Of a stretch of 64,000 nucleotides of DNA, positions 8,659 to 16,513 are shown one piece after another. Position 1 is the first letter of the stretch. Each line of letters begins with the position of its first letter. The notes beneath the pieces were generated by a model. The model was not told the DNA's origin. It was given only the letters and a program-made list of their open reading frames with translations, and ran no database searches. The position numbers were made by a program, and so were the translations under genes. Source of the stretch: Pedobacter sp. Hv1 (GTDB lineage Bacteria > Bacteroidota > Bacteroidia > Sphingobacteriales > Sphingobacteriaceae). The stretch covers positions 1 to 64,000 of the forward strand of contig NZ_LLWP01000011.1 of NCBI RefSeq assembly GCF_001412215.1, read 5' to 3'.

Positions 8659-9102
8659 TTAATTTTTTAATACCATATGTAAAGTGGGATACGGTTTTCC
8701 CGATGAATCCAATTCCGAACGACTTTTTGTTTCAAACCCACATTTTTTATAAAAACCTACTGCTTGTTCGTTTTGTTCATTCACATCCACTTTTTTTACA
8801 TTCATTTTTTCAATTGAATAATTCAATAATATTTTTCCAATCTGCTTACCTCTATAGTCTGGATGAATGAATAACATTTCCAAATTTTGATCAGCTACTC
8901 CAAGAAAACCAGTTATTCGACCTTCCTCATTTTTTACACACTTCAATTCAACAGCATCTAGATAAATATTTAAGATAAGTGGTTTAAAATATTGAATATC
9001 CTCTTCTTTCAAAAAGTGATGTGTTGCTCGAACAGATGCTTCCCAAATATCGACCACTTCCTTATATTCTGTTTTTTTAATATTATCTATTTTGTATTTC
9101 AT
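8659..9102 (-). CDS. GNAT family N-acetyltransferase
   Basis: A 147-residue acetyltransferase of the GNAT fold. The acetyl-CoA site is visible as HPDYRGKQIGKILL (about residues 77-90, the R/Q-x-x-G-x-G/A pattern), and the C-terminal part has the usual NEQAVGFYKKCGFE. The substrate cannot be told from the sequence. Upstream on the minus strand a -7-like box TAAATTTG (complement of 9127-9134) has a TTTG 17 bases further up, slightly shorter than the usual spacing, so a promoter is possible there. ICE cargo. Confidence 0.85.
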   Translation of the reverse strand: MKYKIDNIKKTEYKEVVDIWEASVRATHHFLKEEDIQYFKPLILNIYLDAVELKCVKNEEGRITGFLGVADQNLEMLFIHPDYRGKQIGKILLNYSIEKMNVKKVDVNEQNEQAVGFYKKCGFETKSRSELDSSGKPYPTLHMVLKN

Positions 9103-9262
9103 GTTATCTTAATTACTACTAACACGCAAATTTACGAAATAAAGCCTACGGCAAATATAGCTTTATGCCAAATACTGCCTTTCAAAGCCAATCAATACCA
9201 CATTTTCCAAGCCTTTACAAATCCTTGATAAATTCGACTTCCACAGCAAAATTGAGCAAATA

Positions 9263-9574
9263 ATGGAAGTTATCGCAATACAAAAGTCCGTATTGGACGG
9301 GATGAAAATGGAACTGAAAGCACTTTTGGAATTGACCGAAAATGCCACTCGGAAATATGTACCGATTTTCAACAAAGAAAAGTGGCTGGATAACCAGGAA
9401 GTGTGCCTGATGATGGGTATTACCAAACGGACATTGCAGACCTATAAAGACAAAGGATTGTTGCCTTATTCCAAACTGAACCGCAAGAATTATTACAAAC
9501 TCTCGGATGTACAGGCTTTACTCGGAGTCGGACAACCGTATAATATCAAATACAATGGATTTACTGACGAATGA
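9263..9574 (+). CDS. Excisionase-like helix-turn-helix protein (first of a pair)
   Basis: A 103-residue protein with an N-terminal helical region and a MerR/excisionase-like winged helix at about residues 40-92 (LDNQEVCLMMGITKRTLQTY, then LPYSKLNRKNYYKLSDVQALL). Such small HTH proteins are common in Bacteroidota ICEs, where some regulate excision and transfer. The next gene is a clear paralogue overlapping its end by 20 bases. Because it is divergent from the GNAT gene, its promoter probably lies in 9103-9262. Confidence 0.8.
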   Translation: MEVIAIQKSVLDGMKMELKALLELTENATRKYVPIFNKEKWLDNQEVCLMMGITKRTLQTYKDKGLLPYSKLNRKNYYKLSDVQALLGVGQPYNIKYNGFTDE

Positions 9575-9860
9575 AGCTGAAGAAGTAATCGAACAACAGC
9601 AAATGATAATGCTGTTGAGAAACCGTATTGAAGAAATATTGAAAAACTATCGTCCTGTAATGAATGGAGAAATCTACTTGTCGGGCGAAGATGTGTGTAG
9701 GCTACTCCATATCAGCAAAAGGACTTTACAGCAATATCGTGATGATAATATCCTGCCATTTATACAAATTGGGGGTAAGATAATCTATAATGAAACAGAT
9801 CTGGTAAGGATACTGGAAGAGAACTATACCGGGAAGAATACGGTCAATGATGGTTTCTGA
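9555..9860 (+). CDS. Excisionase-like helix-turn-helix protein (second of a pair)
   Basis: A 101-residue protein closely similar in layout to the preceding gene: an acidic/glutamine-rich N-terminus, then an HTH_17-like domain (LSGEDVCRLLHISKRTLQQY, then LPFIQIGGKIIYNETDLVRIL). The ATG at 9555 is chosen; it lies inside the end of the first gene (20-base overlap), suggesting coupled translation. Its last 17 bases overlap the 3' end of the convergent DUF1275 gene. The pair may form a heteromeric regulator of ICE functions, which is inference. Confidence 0.8.
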   Translation: MDLLTNEAEEVIEQQQMIMLLRNRIEEILKNYRPVMNGEIYLSGEDVCRLLHISKRTLQQYRDDNILPFIQIGGKIIYNETDLVRILEENYTGKNTVNDGF

Positions 9861-10581
9861 ACTTTCTTTTCAGATAATAGTACCGAAACAATAACCGGTC
9901 ATACCATAAAGCGAAAATTAACAATCCTACCGGAAGCAAAAGAGTTCTTAATTCAAGATATGAATAAGTAAAGCCACCTATTATACAACCCAAAAAGAAA
10001 CAACAGATGATTGCCAGCTTTAAGAATATACTTTTATTCAACTGTATCCGTTCTGGCCGATCTCTGTAAAAGAACAGCTGTGACAGTTCTATTCCCAGAT
10101 CCGTGAACAAACCCGTTAGGTGGGTAGTTCTTACCACCGATTGGGATACCCTCGTTACCAATGCATTCTGTAATCCCATAGAAAAAAGTAGAGCTGACGA
10201 TAATAGAATTGAAAACCTGGCATATTCATTCGGTAGTAAAAATGCTGAAAAACTCACCGCCAATAATATGATTATTTCAAGGAATATGGGTATAATATAA
10301 GGTGTTTGTGGTTTGTATTTTGAAACCCACTCCATAAGAAGACTTGAAACAAACGCTCCAAACAGAAAAAACAAAATGTAAAATAAATATGCAAAAGCCA
10401 TTCTGTAATTTCTTAAAACAAGTTCCTCAGAAAAAAAAGCAAAATGACCTGTTACATTAGTAGTTAGCGTATGTAATTCTAAAACACCGGTAATGTTTAC
10501 GACACCTGCTACACCGGATAATATTGAGGCTAATTTTAGGTTGTGCGTATAAGTACGACCTTTGCCTTTATGCCTAAACAT
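9844..10581 (-). CDS. YoaK/DUF1275 family membrane protein
   Basis: A 245-residue integral membrane protein of the YoaK (DUF1275) family with about six hydrophobic segments. Typical features are the first segment SGVAGVVNITGVLEL, the motif NVTGHF and the later GLQNALVTRVSQSVVRTTHLTG. Function is unknown; the family is often called putative transporter. It is convergent with, and overlaps by 17 bases, the second HTH gene. Its start lies next to a divergent promoter region for the response-regulator-like gene. Confidence 0.82.
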   Translation of the reverse strand: MFRHKGKGRTYTHNLKLASILSGVAGVVNITGVLELHTLTTNVTGHFAFFSEELVLRNYRMAFAYLFYILFFLFGAFVSSLLMEWVSKYKPQTPYIIPIFLEIIILLAVSFSAFLLPNEYARFSILLSSALLFSMGLQNALVTRVSQSVVRTTHLTGLFTDLGIELSQLFFYRDRPERIQLNKSIFLKLAIICCFFLGCIIGGFTYSYLELRTLLLPVGLLIFALWYDRLLFRYYYLKRKFRNHH

Positions 10582-10633
10582 TTGCTTCCTTTTGTTGTAA
10601 ATTTACAAAATTGCTGTTGCCCCTTGTTCATAA

Positions 10634-10664
10634 TTGTATATAATCTGTAACATTCGTACATTTG
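10634..10664 (+). promoter_or_regulatory. Bacteroidota-type promoter of the structured leader and receiver gene
   Basis: TTG at 10634-10636 and TACATTTG at 10657-10664 are separated by 20 bases, matching the TTTG-N19/20-TANNTTTG promoter of Bacteroidota. Transcription would begin near 10671, giving a leader of roughly 218 bases before the ATG at 10889. The leader includes the long hairpin. Confidence 0.6.
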
Positions 10665-10709
10665 CTTTATTAAATATAGAAATACTTAAAGTGTTTTTGC
10701 TTTAAGTCC

Positions 10710-10861
10710 CACATTGAAAACTGGTAATTTTTAGACAACGGGACAATAAGGAAGAACGCTCATGCCATAGGCGTGGGCGCTCGCTTATTCGTTGTCGGGT
10801 ATACCAGTACCTCAATGTGCGGTAAGTGTAGTTGCCTGCGCTTTCTTTTTGTGCAGGAAAC
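10710..10861 (+). ncRNA. Long structured RNA leader: multi-segment hairpin plus second hairpin
   Basis: Four nested paired segments can be read directly: 10710-10717 with 10812-10819, 10720-10726 with 10802-10808, 10734-10740 with 10790-10796, and 10745-10750 with 10784-10789. A 10-pair apical stem (10757-10766 with 10770-10779, loop ATA, two G-T pairs) closes it. A second hairpin (CCTGCGC 10835-10841 with GTGCAGG 10851-10857, loop TTTCTTTTT) follows 28 bases before the receiver gene. The structure lies inside a predicted transcript. It does not match any riboswitch I know. It could be a cis-acting leader, a separate small RNA or a mobile palindromic element. Confidence 0.55.
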
Positions 10862-10888
10862 TCCATTAACTCAAAATCTGACAATATT

Positions 10889-11350
10889 ATGGAAACTGGT
10901 ACAGCACAACAAAAAATCACTCTCGCATTTATCAACGACAAAAGCCCTATTTTAGATGGTATCTGCCAAGACCTTGTCGCTTCAGGAACTGAAGTCTTAT
11001 TTCGTTCGGAAAGCATTGAAGATGGACTATCGCAATTATCAGAATTAAATGAACCTCCCAATGTTAGTATTATTGACCTTGATTTTTACGACAGGAATGT
11101 GCTGGCACAGATTCAAGAATTAAGGACAGAATATCCAACAATAAAGCTTATTGCTCATAGTGATATTGATGCTGAAAAAGTCGTAAAACCTCTTTTTGAA
11201 ATTGGTTTTACAGGTTATTTGCTCATTGGTAGCGATGCAGACGATTTCAAGAAAGCCATTGAAGTTGTTATCAATGGCGGAAGATATTTTAGTGTGGGAG
11301 TAGCAAATATTGCACAGGAATATTTTAATAATGATTTTCATAGTGAATAA
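10889..11350 (+). CDS. Receiver-only response-regulator-like protein, degenerate
   Basis: A 153-residue protein that resembles the receiver domain of NarL/LuxR-type response regulators and stops before any output domain. The expected phospho-acceptor is Asp63 (in SIIDLDFYD). The late segment GFTGYLLIGSDADDFKKAI matches the NarL pattern, except that the conserved lysine after GYLL is isoleucine (residue 113). The N-terminal acidic pair is also weak (INDKSP). This suggests altered or lost phosphorylation. The ATG at 10889 is chosen, since the in-frame start at 10832 would lie within the second leader hairpin. No histidine kinase is near. The gene sits between the twin HTH genes and nhaA. Confidence 0.7.
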   Translation: METGTAQQKITLAFINDKSPILDGICQDLVASGTEVLFRSESIEDGLSQLSELNEPPNVSIIDLDFYDRNVLAQIQELRTEYPTIKLIAHSDIDAEKVVKPLFEIGFTGYLLIGSDADDFKKAIEVVINGGRYFSVGVANIAQEYFNNDFHSE

Positions 11351-11471
11351 AGTAATTCATTCTACTAACTTATTAATAAGTTTTATTTCAGCCATATTCT
11401 TCATAATAGGAAAAGATTTATTCTGTAATTTAAGCAGTAATTATCCCTTTTGCTAGCTCATTCGCAACATT

Positions 11472-11489
11472 ATTGGTATATTGCGATAT
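11472..11489 (+). promoter_or_regulatory. ArsR-type operator-like site upstream of nhaA
   Basis: The bases ATATTGCGATAT (11478-11489) are identical to the core of the reverse complement of the site upstream of arsR, and 13 of 16 positions agree over 11472-11487. A wider dyad CGCAA (11463-11467) / TTGCG (11481-11485) surrounds it. The site lies 20 bases before the nhaA ATG. Binding by ArsR is inferred. Confidence 0.4.
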
Positions 11490-11508
11490 TTAATTTTTAC
11501 AGATAAAT

Positions 11509-12696
11509 ATGCCGAAAAAAATCAATCTAAAGGTTTTTAAAGACTTTGTACAATCAAGCAATTTTGGAGGTTTTCTCCTTTTTTTATGCGTAGTGATTTC
11601 ATTGATAGTAGCAAATACATCACTTGCTCTCCCATTACAAAATTTATTGGATACAAAACTGGGTTATGAAAATGAAGCCATACACCTCAATTATTCCGTA
11701 AGTATGTGGATCAATGACGGATTGATGGCAATCTTTTTTCTGTTGGTAGGTCTGGAAATTAAAAGAGAAATTGTTGAAGGAGAACTTTCTTCTCCCAAGA
11801 AAGCTATTTTGCCTATCCTTGCTGCTATCGGTGGAGCAGTAATACCCGCATTGATTTATGTAAGTTTTAATTCCGGTAGTGAAACAGCTTCCGGCTGGGG
11901 TATTCCTATGGCTACGGATATTGCTTTTGCATTGGCCGTAATTTCGCTGTTAGACAAAAGAGTACCAACCAGTTTAAAAATATTTTTAGCGGCTTTAGCG
12001 ATTGTGGATGACTTGATTGCAATTTTAGTCATTGCAATTTTCTATTCATCCGGAATTGAGTTAGGCTATCTAGGCTATGCCGGAATTGGAATGCTAGTAC
12101 TGATTTTGATGAACCGTTTTAATGTTAAAAATCCCTATCTATATCTAATACCAGGAGTCTTTATATGGTATTTTGTGCATCATTCTGGCATTCATGCCAC
12201 TATAGCAGGTGTACTGGTAGCTATGACCTTGCCAACCAATGATACAGAAGTTGAATCTCCGTTAGAGAAACTAGAACATGCACTTGTAAAACCGGTAAAT
12301 TTTCTAATTATTCCCATTTTTGCATTCGCCAATACAAATATTACAATTCATCAGGAAATGATAGAAGGACTGACTTCCCCGTTAGGTTTAGGTATTTCAC
12401 TGGGATTAATTTTTGGTAAGCCCATTGGCATTGTTGCAACCTCTTTGATATGTTCTAAGTTAGGGATAGGTCAACTTCCTGCAAACAGTAACCTTATTCA
12501 CATTATTGGCTTAGGATTATTAGCTGGAATAGGTTTTACAATGTCCATATTTATATCTATGCTTTCATTTGACAATCAGGTTTTCATTGAAGAGGCCAAG
12601 CTATCTGTTTTAATAACATCACTCATTGCGGGTATCTTAGGATATGTAATTTTGAATTTATCAAGTAGAAGAAAGGGTAAAAAGACTGAAATTTAA
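11509..12696 (+). CDS. nhaA: Na+/H+ antiporter NhaA
   Basis: A 395-residue multi-spanning inner-membrane protein matching NhaA, which expels Na+ in exchange for protons. Family marks include SMWINDGLMAIFFLLVGLEIKRE (quoted in parts: SMWINDGLMA then VGLEIKRE), ATDIAFALAVISLL with the ion-binding aspartate, LAIVDDLIAILVIA with the paired aspartates, and a late GLLAGIGFTMSIFI. Length is normal (about 390). It carries an ArsR-like site upstream and converges with acr3, sharing a terminator. Its presence in a metal-resistance block of an ICE is unusual but fits membrane-potential support for Acr3 or stress tolerance (inference). Confidence 0.93.
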   Translation: MPKKINLKVFKDFVQSSNFGGFLLFLCVVISLIVANTSLALPLQNLLDTKLGYENEAIHLNYSVSMWINDGLMAIFFLLVGLEIKREIVEGELSSPKKAILPILAAIGGAVIPALIYVSFNSGSETASGWGIPMATDIAFALAVISLLDKRVPTSLKIFLAALAIVDDLIAILVIAIFYSSGIELGYLGYAGIGMLVLILMNRFNVKNPYLYLIPGVFIWYFVHHSGIHATIAGVLVAMTLPTNDTEVESPLEKLEHALVKPVNFLIIPIFAFANTNITIHQEMIEGLTSPLGLGISLGLIFGKPIGIVATSLICSKLGIGQLPANSNLIHIIGLGLLAGIGFTMSIFISMLSFDNQVFIEEAKLSVLITSLIAGILGYVILNLSSRRKGKKTEI

Positions 12697-12709
12697 ATTC
12701 AGTCTTTTT
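12679..12709. terminator. Bidirectional terminator shared by nhaA and acr3
   Basis: AAAAAGACTGAA (12679-12690) pairs with TTCAGTCTTTTT (12698-12709). The stop codon of nhaA (12694-12696) is in the loop and that of acr3 (complement of 12699-12701) is in the second arm. Both strands end in a T run, so the hairpin works for both converging genes. Confidence 0.85.
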
Positions 12710-13739
12710 TACTATAATATTTCTCCTTTAACCATAAACTTGCCCTTACCAATAATATGAGTACAGGAACTTCTACCAGTGGGCCGATAACACCCACAAA
12801 TGCCTGTGGCGAATGAATGCCGAAAATCGATATTGCTACGGCTATTGCCAATTCAAAATTGTTTCCTGTGGCTGTAAATGCGATGGATGCGTTTTTGTCG
12901 TAAGGAACTTTAAGAGATTTATTGATAAAGAAGCTCACGAAAAACATCAACACAAAATAGATGATTAGCGGTATGGCTACTTTTACTACATCCATTGGTA
13001 ATTCCAGTATTTTATCGCCTTTCAAGCTGAACATTAATACTATCGTAAACAATAAAGCGTATAAGGTAATTGGCGATATTGCGGGGACGAATTTTCGGTT
13101 ATACCATTCTATACCTTTTGATTTTACAAGGAAGTAACGGCTTAAAAAACCTGCCAGGAATGGAATACCTAAATATATCAATACGCTTTCGGTAACATCT
13201 TTCATGGATACGCTTACATTGAAATTGGCTAATCCTAATTTTGCAGGTAATACGTTGATGAATAACCAAACTAAAAAGCTGTAAGTAAATATCTGGAAGA
13301 TGCTATTTAATGCAACTAACATAGCTGTATATTCTCTGTTTGCTTTAGCTAAGTCACTCCAGACGATGACCATGGCAATACATCTTGCCAAACCTATAAG
13401 AATTAAGCCTGTCATATAATCGGGTTCGTGACGTAAAAACAAAACCGCTAATCCAAACATCAATACCGTGCCGATTACCCAATTGAGCAATAAGGATATG
13501 CCAATTACTTTTTTATCTCTAAATGCCTTGGGCAATAAGGAATAATCAACCTTTGCCAAGGGGGGATACATCATCAATATCAATCCTATTGCCAATGGAA
13601 TATTGGTAGTACCAACAGATAAGCTGTTGGTTACATTGGAGATATTGGGAAAGAAATGCCCCAAACCCACGCCAATTGCCATTGCAAGGAATATCCATAA
13701 AGTAAGGTATCTGTCTAAGAATTTTAATTTTGGTTGCAT
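12699..13739 (-). CDS. arsB: Arsenite efflux permease Acr3
   Basis: A 346-residue, ten-segment membrane protein of the Acr3 family (often labelled arsB), which exports arsenite. Signature parts are the N-terminal RYLTLWIFLAMAIGVGLGHF, MMYPPLAKVDY, the conserved LIGLARCIAMVIVWSDLA with the functional cysteine, and the late FTATGNNFELAIAVAI. It lies 2 bases downstream of the GcvH-like gene and is last in the minus-strand operon arsR - DUF6428 - DoxX - chrA - metallophosphoesterase - gcvH-like - acr3. No arsC-type reductase was found in the window. Confidence 0.93.
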   Translation of the reverse strand: MQPKLKFLDRYLTLWIFLAMAIGVGLGHFFPNISNVTNSLSVGTTNIPLAIGLILMMYPPLAKVDYSLLPKAFRDKKVIGISLLLNWVIGTVLMFGLAVLFLRHEPDYMTGLILIGLARCIAMVIVWSDLAKANREYTAMLVALNSIFQIFTYSFLVWLFINVLPAKLGLANFNVSVSMKDVTESVLIYLGIPFLAGFLSRYFLVKSKGIEWYNRKFVPAISPITLYALLFTIVLMFSLKGDKILELPMDVVKVAIPLIIYFVLMFFVSFFINKSLKVPYDKNASIAFTATGNNFELAIAVAISIFGIHSPQAFVGVIGPLVEVPVLILLVRASLWLKEKYYSKKD

Positions 13740-13741
13740 GG

Positions 13742-14119
13742 CTAATTTGTAAGTTCTTTATATTGGTTTGATGTCAATAAATCTTCTAATTCTGTAATGT
13801 CTTTTATTTCAATTTTAATCAGCCAACCGTCTTTATAAGGATTGTCGTTTATGAGTGTGGGTGCTTTCAAAAGTAGTTCGTTCGTTTCAGTGATTTTACC
13901 CGAAACAGGCATAAATAAATCACTGACCGTTTTAACTGCTTCAACAGAGCCGAATACTTCGTCCTGCTGAAAACTATATCCAACGTTTGGTAAATCCGCA
14001 TATACGATTTCGCCCAATTCACTTTGCGCAAATTCTGTAATGCCTATTGTACCTGTGTTGTCCTGTATGCTTATCCAGGTATGTTCTTTTGAATACTTTC
14101 TATCGGTTGGAAATTCCAT
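13742..14119 (-). CDS. Stand-alone GcvH-like lipoyl-carrier protein in an arsenic operon
   Basis: A 125-residue protein with the full fold of the glycine-cleavage H protein: KYSKEHTWI near the start, IGITEFAQSELGEIVY, then the lipoyl-lysine motif FGSVEAVKTVSDL with Lys63. In glycine cleavage the lipoyl arm shuttles the aminomethyl group. Here no gcvT or gcvP is nearby; the gene lies between a metallophosphoesterase and acr3, 2 bases before acr3. A lipoyl dithiol binds arsenite tightly, so a role as an arsenite carrier, or a spare H protein replacing a poisoned one, is conceivable. That is inference. Confidence 0.88.
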   Translation of the reverse strand: MEFPTDRKYSKEHTWISIQDNTGTIGITEFAQSELGEIVYADLPNVGYSFQQDEVFGSVEAVKTVSDLFMPVSGKITETNELLLKAPTLINDNPYKDGWLIKIEIKDITELEDLLTSNQYKELTN

Positions 14120-14135
14120 TTTTATAAATTTTAGA

Positions 14136-14909
14136 TTAGTAACCTCTTCTTAAATTTTCTGCGTATTCGTTTGGTAAAATGCTTTCTTCAACTGCTTTTG
14201 CAGCCCTTTCAATATCATAATCAAAGCGTATAAATTCTACACTGATACTATCTTTATCCAACACAGAACTGTTTTCATTAATCGTAAGCATTACATAACC
14301 GCCTCTTACATCGCTGTCCTTCGGTTTACCAACCGAACCGATATTAATGGCGTGTCGGAAATGATTTTGACCGTCAATACCCGAATTTAAAACTCTGTGA
14401 TAAGGTTTGTGTGTGTGTCCGAAGCACATAATGTCTGCATCGGCTTGCTCCATAATGCGAAGCATACTTTTTTCCTCACGGTCTTCAAAAAGATATTCGT
14501 TTATTTTTCTCGGACTTCCGTGTACCAACAGCAAATTCAATTTATCTTCATTCAGTTGAAATTCTACTTTGATATGGGCTGGAAGTGTACGCAAATACGC
14601 TCTTTCTTCATCTTTCATCAAAGAATTTGTGAATGAAATAGAAATATTTCCGTTATCTTTTTCACTGTCTGTTTTGTAGGCACAACCGCATTCGTTGCTC
14701 ATTCTGCCAATGCCAAAATCGTAATTTCCGGCAATGGTTGGTATTCTCCTTTTACGGATTTCGTTTACCACTTCGTTTGGCCAAATATTATAGCCCACCA
14801 AATCGCCCAAACAATAAATACTGTCTGGTTTTCTTTTTTCAACATCTTCAAAAAATGCTTCTAATGCAGGTAAATTGGCGTGAATATCACTGAATAATGC
14901 TATTTTCAT
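14136..14909 (-). CDS. Calcineurin-like metallophosphoesterase
   Basis: A 257-residue phosphoesterase of the YfcE/DUF2156-like branch of calcineurin-type enzymes. The metal-binding motifs appear in order: LFSDIHAN (D and H), GDLVGY, GNYD, LVHGSP and GHTHKPY. Substrate is unknown; relatives hydrolyse cyclic or small phosphodiesters, and some ICE-borne ones sit in arsenic operons. It starts 43 bases downstream of chrA and ends 16 bases before the gcvH-like gene. It is probably part of the ars/chr transcript. Confidence 0.85.
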   Translation of the reverse strand: MKIALFSDIHANLPALEAFFEDVEKRKPDSIYCLGDLVGYNIWPNEVVNEIRKRRIPTIAGNYDFGIGRMSNECGCAYKTDSEKDNGNISISFTNSLMKDEERAYLRTLPAHIKVEFQLNEDKLNLLLVHGSPRKINEYLFEDREEKSMLRIMEQADADIMCFGHTHKPYHRVLNSGIDGQNHFRHAINIGSVGKPKDSDVRGGYVMLTINENSSVLDKDSISVEFIRFDYDIERAAKAVEESILPNEYAENLRRGY

Positions 14910-14952
14910 TTTGTCTAATTTTTATTGTTTAAATATTTTGTTTAAGATAACT

Positions 14953-16080
14953 TTAGATAAGATTAAATAAATACCCTAATAATGCTCCTCCAATAACCAC
15001 AAAGGCACTATTTATTTTTTTGAATTTGAAAACTACGATCGCACTTATCATTGCAATTAATATCGTCCGCCAATCAGTAATAGTTTCTTTGCCAATTGTA
15101 AGACAAATAGCGGCTATGATTGCAACAGATGCCACATTGACCGCATCGAGAAAAATGGACAGTCCTTTAGATTGGCGCATTTTTTTCATCAAGGGATTTA
15201 GCAATGCTACTAAAATAAACGACGGCAGAAAAATAGCAATCGTAGAAATAACTGCTCCGGATAGTCCGTTGATTTGATAGCCAATAAACGTAACTGAAGA
15301 AAAAACAGGACCTGGGGTAAACTGTCCAACAGCAATAGCATCCATTAATTGCTGCCGGGTGAGTAAGCCCGTTGCAACTAATTCCGTATCTAAAAAGGCG
15401 AAAAGAACATAACCGCTTCCGTAGAGGATAGCACCAATTTTCAGGAATATCCAAAATAATTTGGTATTTGTTTCAGACAGTAAGGGGCTTTGTGCGATTT
15501 GTAAGAATGCGAGCGGGATAAAACTTTGGAGCGTATTTTTTGTATCCTGAAGGTAATACAAGGCCATTGCCAGCAATCCCGCTCCAAACATCAAATAGAT
15601 TTCACTAATGCCGAATAATGACAGTACCAAAACAAGAATACCTACAACCGCCAAGAATGTGGACTTGACAGATTTCTTTGCTAATGGAAAAACAGCTCCT
15701 ATGATAATAGCGATGATTGCAGGTTTGATACCGTAAATAAAGGGCTGTACTTCGGGCAATTGTCCGTATTGCTGATACAACCATGCAAATATCCCGGTAA
15801 TGAAAACCGCAGGTAAAATAAAGCATAACCCTGCAAAGATTAATCCTTTCCAACCGCCTTTGTCATAGCCGATGTGTATCGCCATTTCTGTACTGTTGGG
15901 GCCAGGAATGAGATTAGTAGCTCCCAACAAATCCAAAAAATGCTGTTCGCTCATCCATTTCTTTTTGACAACAACTTCCTGCTGCATCATAGCAATATGA
16001 ACCGCGGGACCTCCAAAACCAATAAAACCGAGCTTGAGAAAGAGCTTGGCAATTTCCTTTATTTGAATATCACGCTCCAT
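14953..16080 (-). CDS. chrA: Chromate transporter ChrA
   Basis: A 375-residue membrane protein made of the two homologous halves typical of long-chain ChrA. Each half starts with the family pattern: FGGPAVHIAMMQQE (about residues 22-35) and, in the second half, GYVLFAFLDTELV followed by QLMDAIAVGQFTPGPV. ChrA exports chromate, giving chromate resistance. The start overlaps the end of the DoxX gene by 11 bases. Placed in the arsenic operon, it may export other oxyanions as well (inference). Confidence 0.92.
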   Translation of the reverse strand: MERDIQIKEIAKLFLKLGFIGFGGPAVHIAMMQQEVVVKKKWMSEQHFLDLLGATNLIPGPNSTEMAIHIGYDKGGWKGLIFAGLCFILPAVFITGIFAWLYQQYGQLPEVQPFIYGIKPAIIAIIIGAVFPLAKKSVKSTFLAVVGILVLVLSLFGISEIYLMFGAGLLAMALYYLQDTKNTLQSFIPLAFLQIAQSPLLSETNTKLFWIFLKIGAILYGSGYVLFAFLDTELVATGLLTRQQLMDAIAVGQFTPGPVFSSVTFIGYQINGLSGAVISTIAIFLPSFILVALLNPLMKKMRQSKGLSIFLDAVNVASVAIIAAICLTIGKETITDWRTILIAMISAIVVFKFKKINSAFVVIGGALLGYLFNLI

Positions 16081-16501
16081 TTCTCATTACGATTTTATCA
16101 ATAGACCAATTACCTCCACCTTTGATTAACAAAAACATACTTCCCAAAAGCATCGCCCAATCCGTACGGCTGCCGTGCAGCAATTCCCAAATACCCTCAT
16201 TAGCCAAAATAGATGTTTTGGTCGTGGCAATGGCAACAAGCATAATGATGATGAGCGGAATACTTGCTAACCTTGTAAGCAACCCGAGCAAAATAAGTGC
16301 TCCGCAAAGGATTTCAAATATGCCTACAAAACTTCCAAGAAATTCAGGAGATGGCAAGCCAATTTTTTCAAACCGCCCGGCTCCCCGAAAAGCAGGAAAC
16401 AGCAATTTTTGAATGCCCTCCGATAAAAAAACACCTCCAACAATCAGTCGGATTATGATTGTTGTCTTTGAATTATCTGTATGAATGATTTTTGAAAACA
16501 T
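16070..16501 (-). CDS. DoxX family membrane protein
   Basis: A 143-residue protein with four hydrophobic segments and the DoxX pattern LIVGGVFLSEGIQKLLFP, followed by RFEKIGLPSPEFLGSFVGIFEI (quoted as RFEKIGLPSP and SFVGIFEI). DoxX proteins are inner-membrane, quinone- or thiol-linked, and often associated with oxidative or thiol stress. It lies 12 bases downstream of the DUF6428 gene and overlaps chrA by 11 bases. It is an ordinary member of ICE arsenic operons in this phylum. Confidence 0.85.
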   Translation of the reverse strand: MFSKIIHTDNSKTTIIIRLIVGGVFLSEGIQKLLFPAFRGAGRFEKIGLPSPEFLGSFVGIFEILCGALILLGLLTRLASIPLIIIMLVAIATTKTSILANEGIWELLHGSRTDWAMLLGSMFLLIKGGGNWSIDKIVMRNGA

Positions 16502-16513
16502 AAAAATTCAATT

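Noticed and set aside
10710..10861. Known riboswitch
   Set aside because: The folded leader lacks the conserved cores of the common classes I know (TPP, cobalamin, SAM, glycine, FMN).
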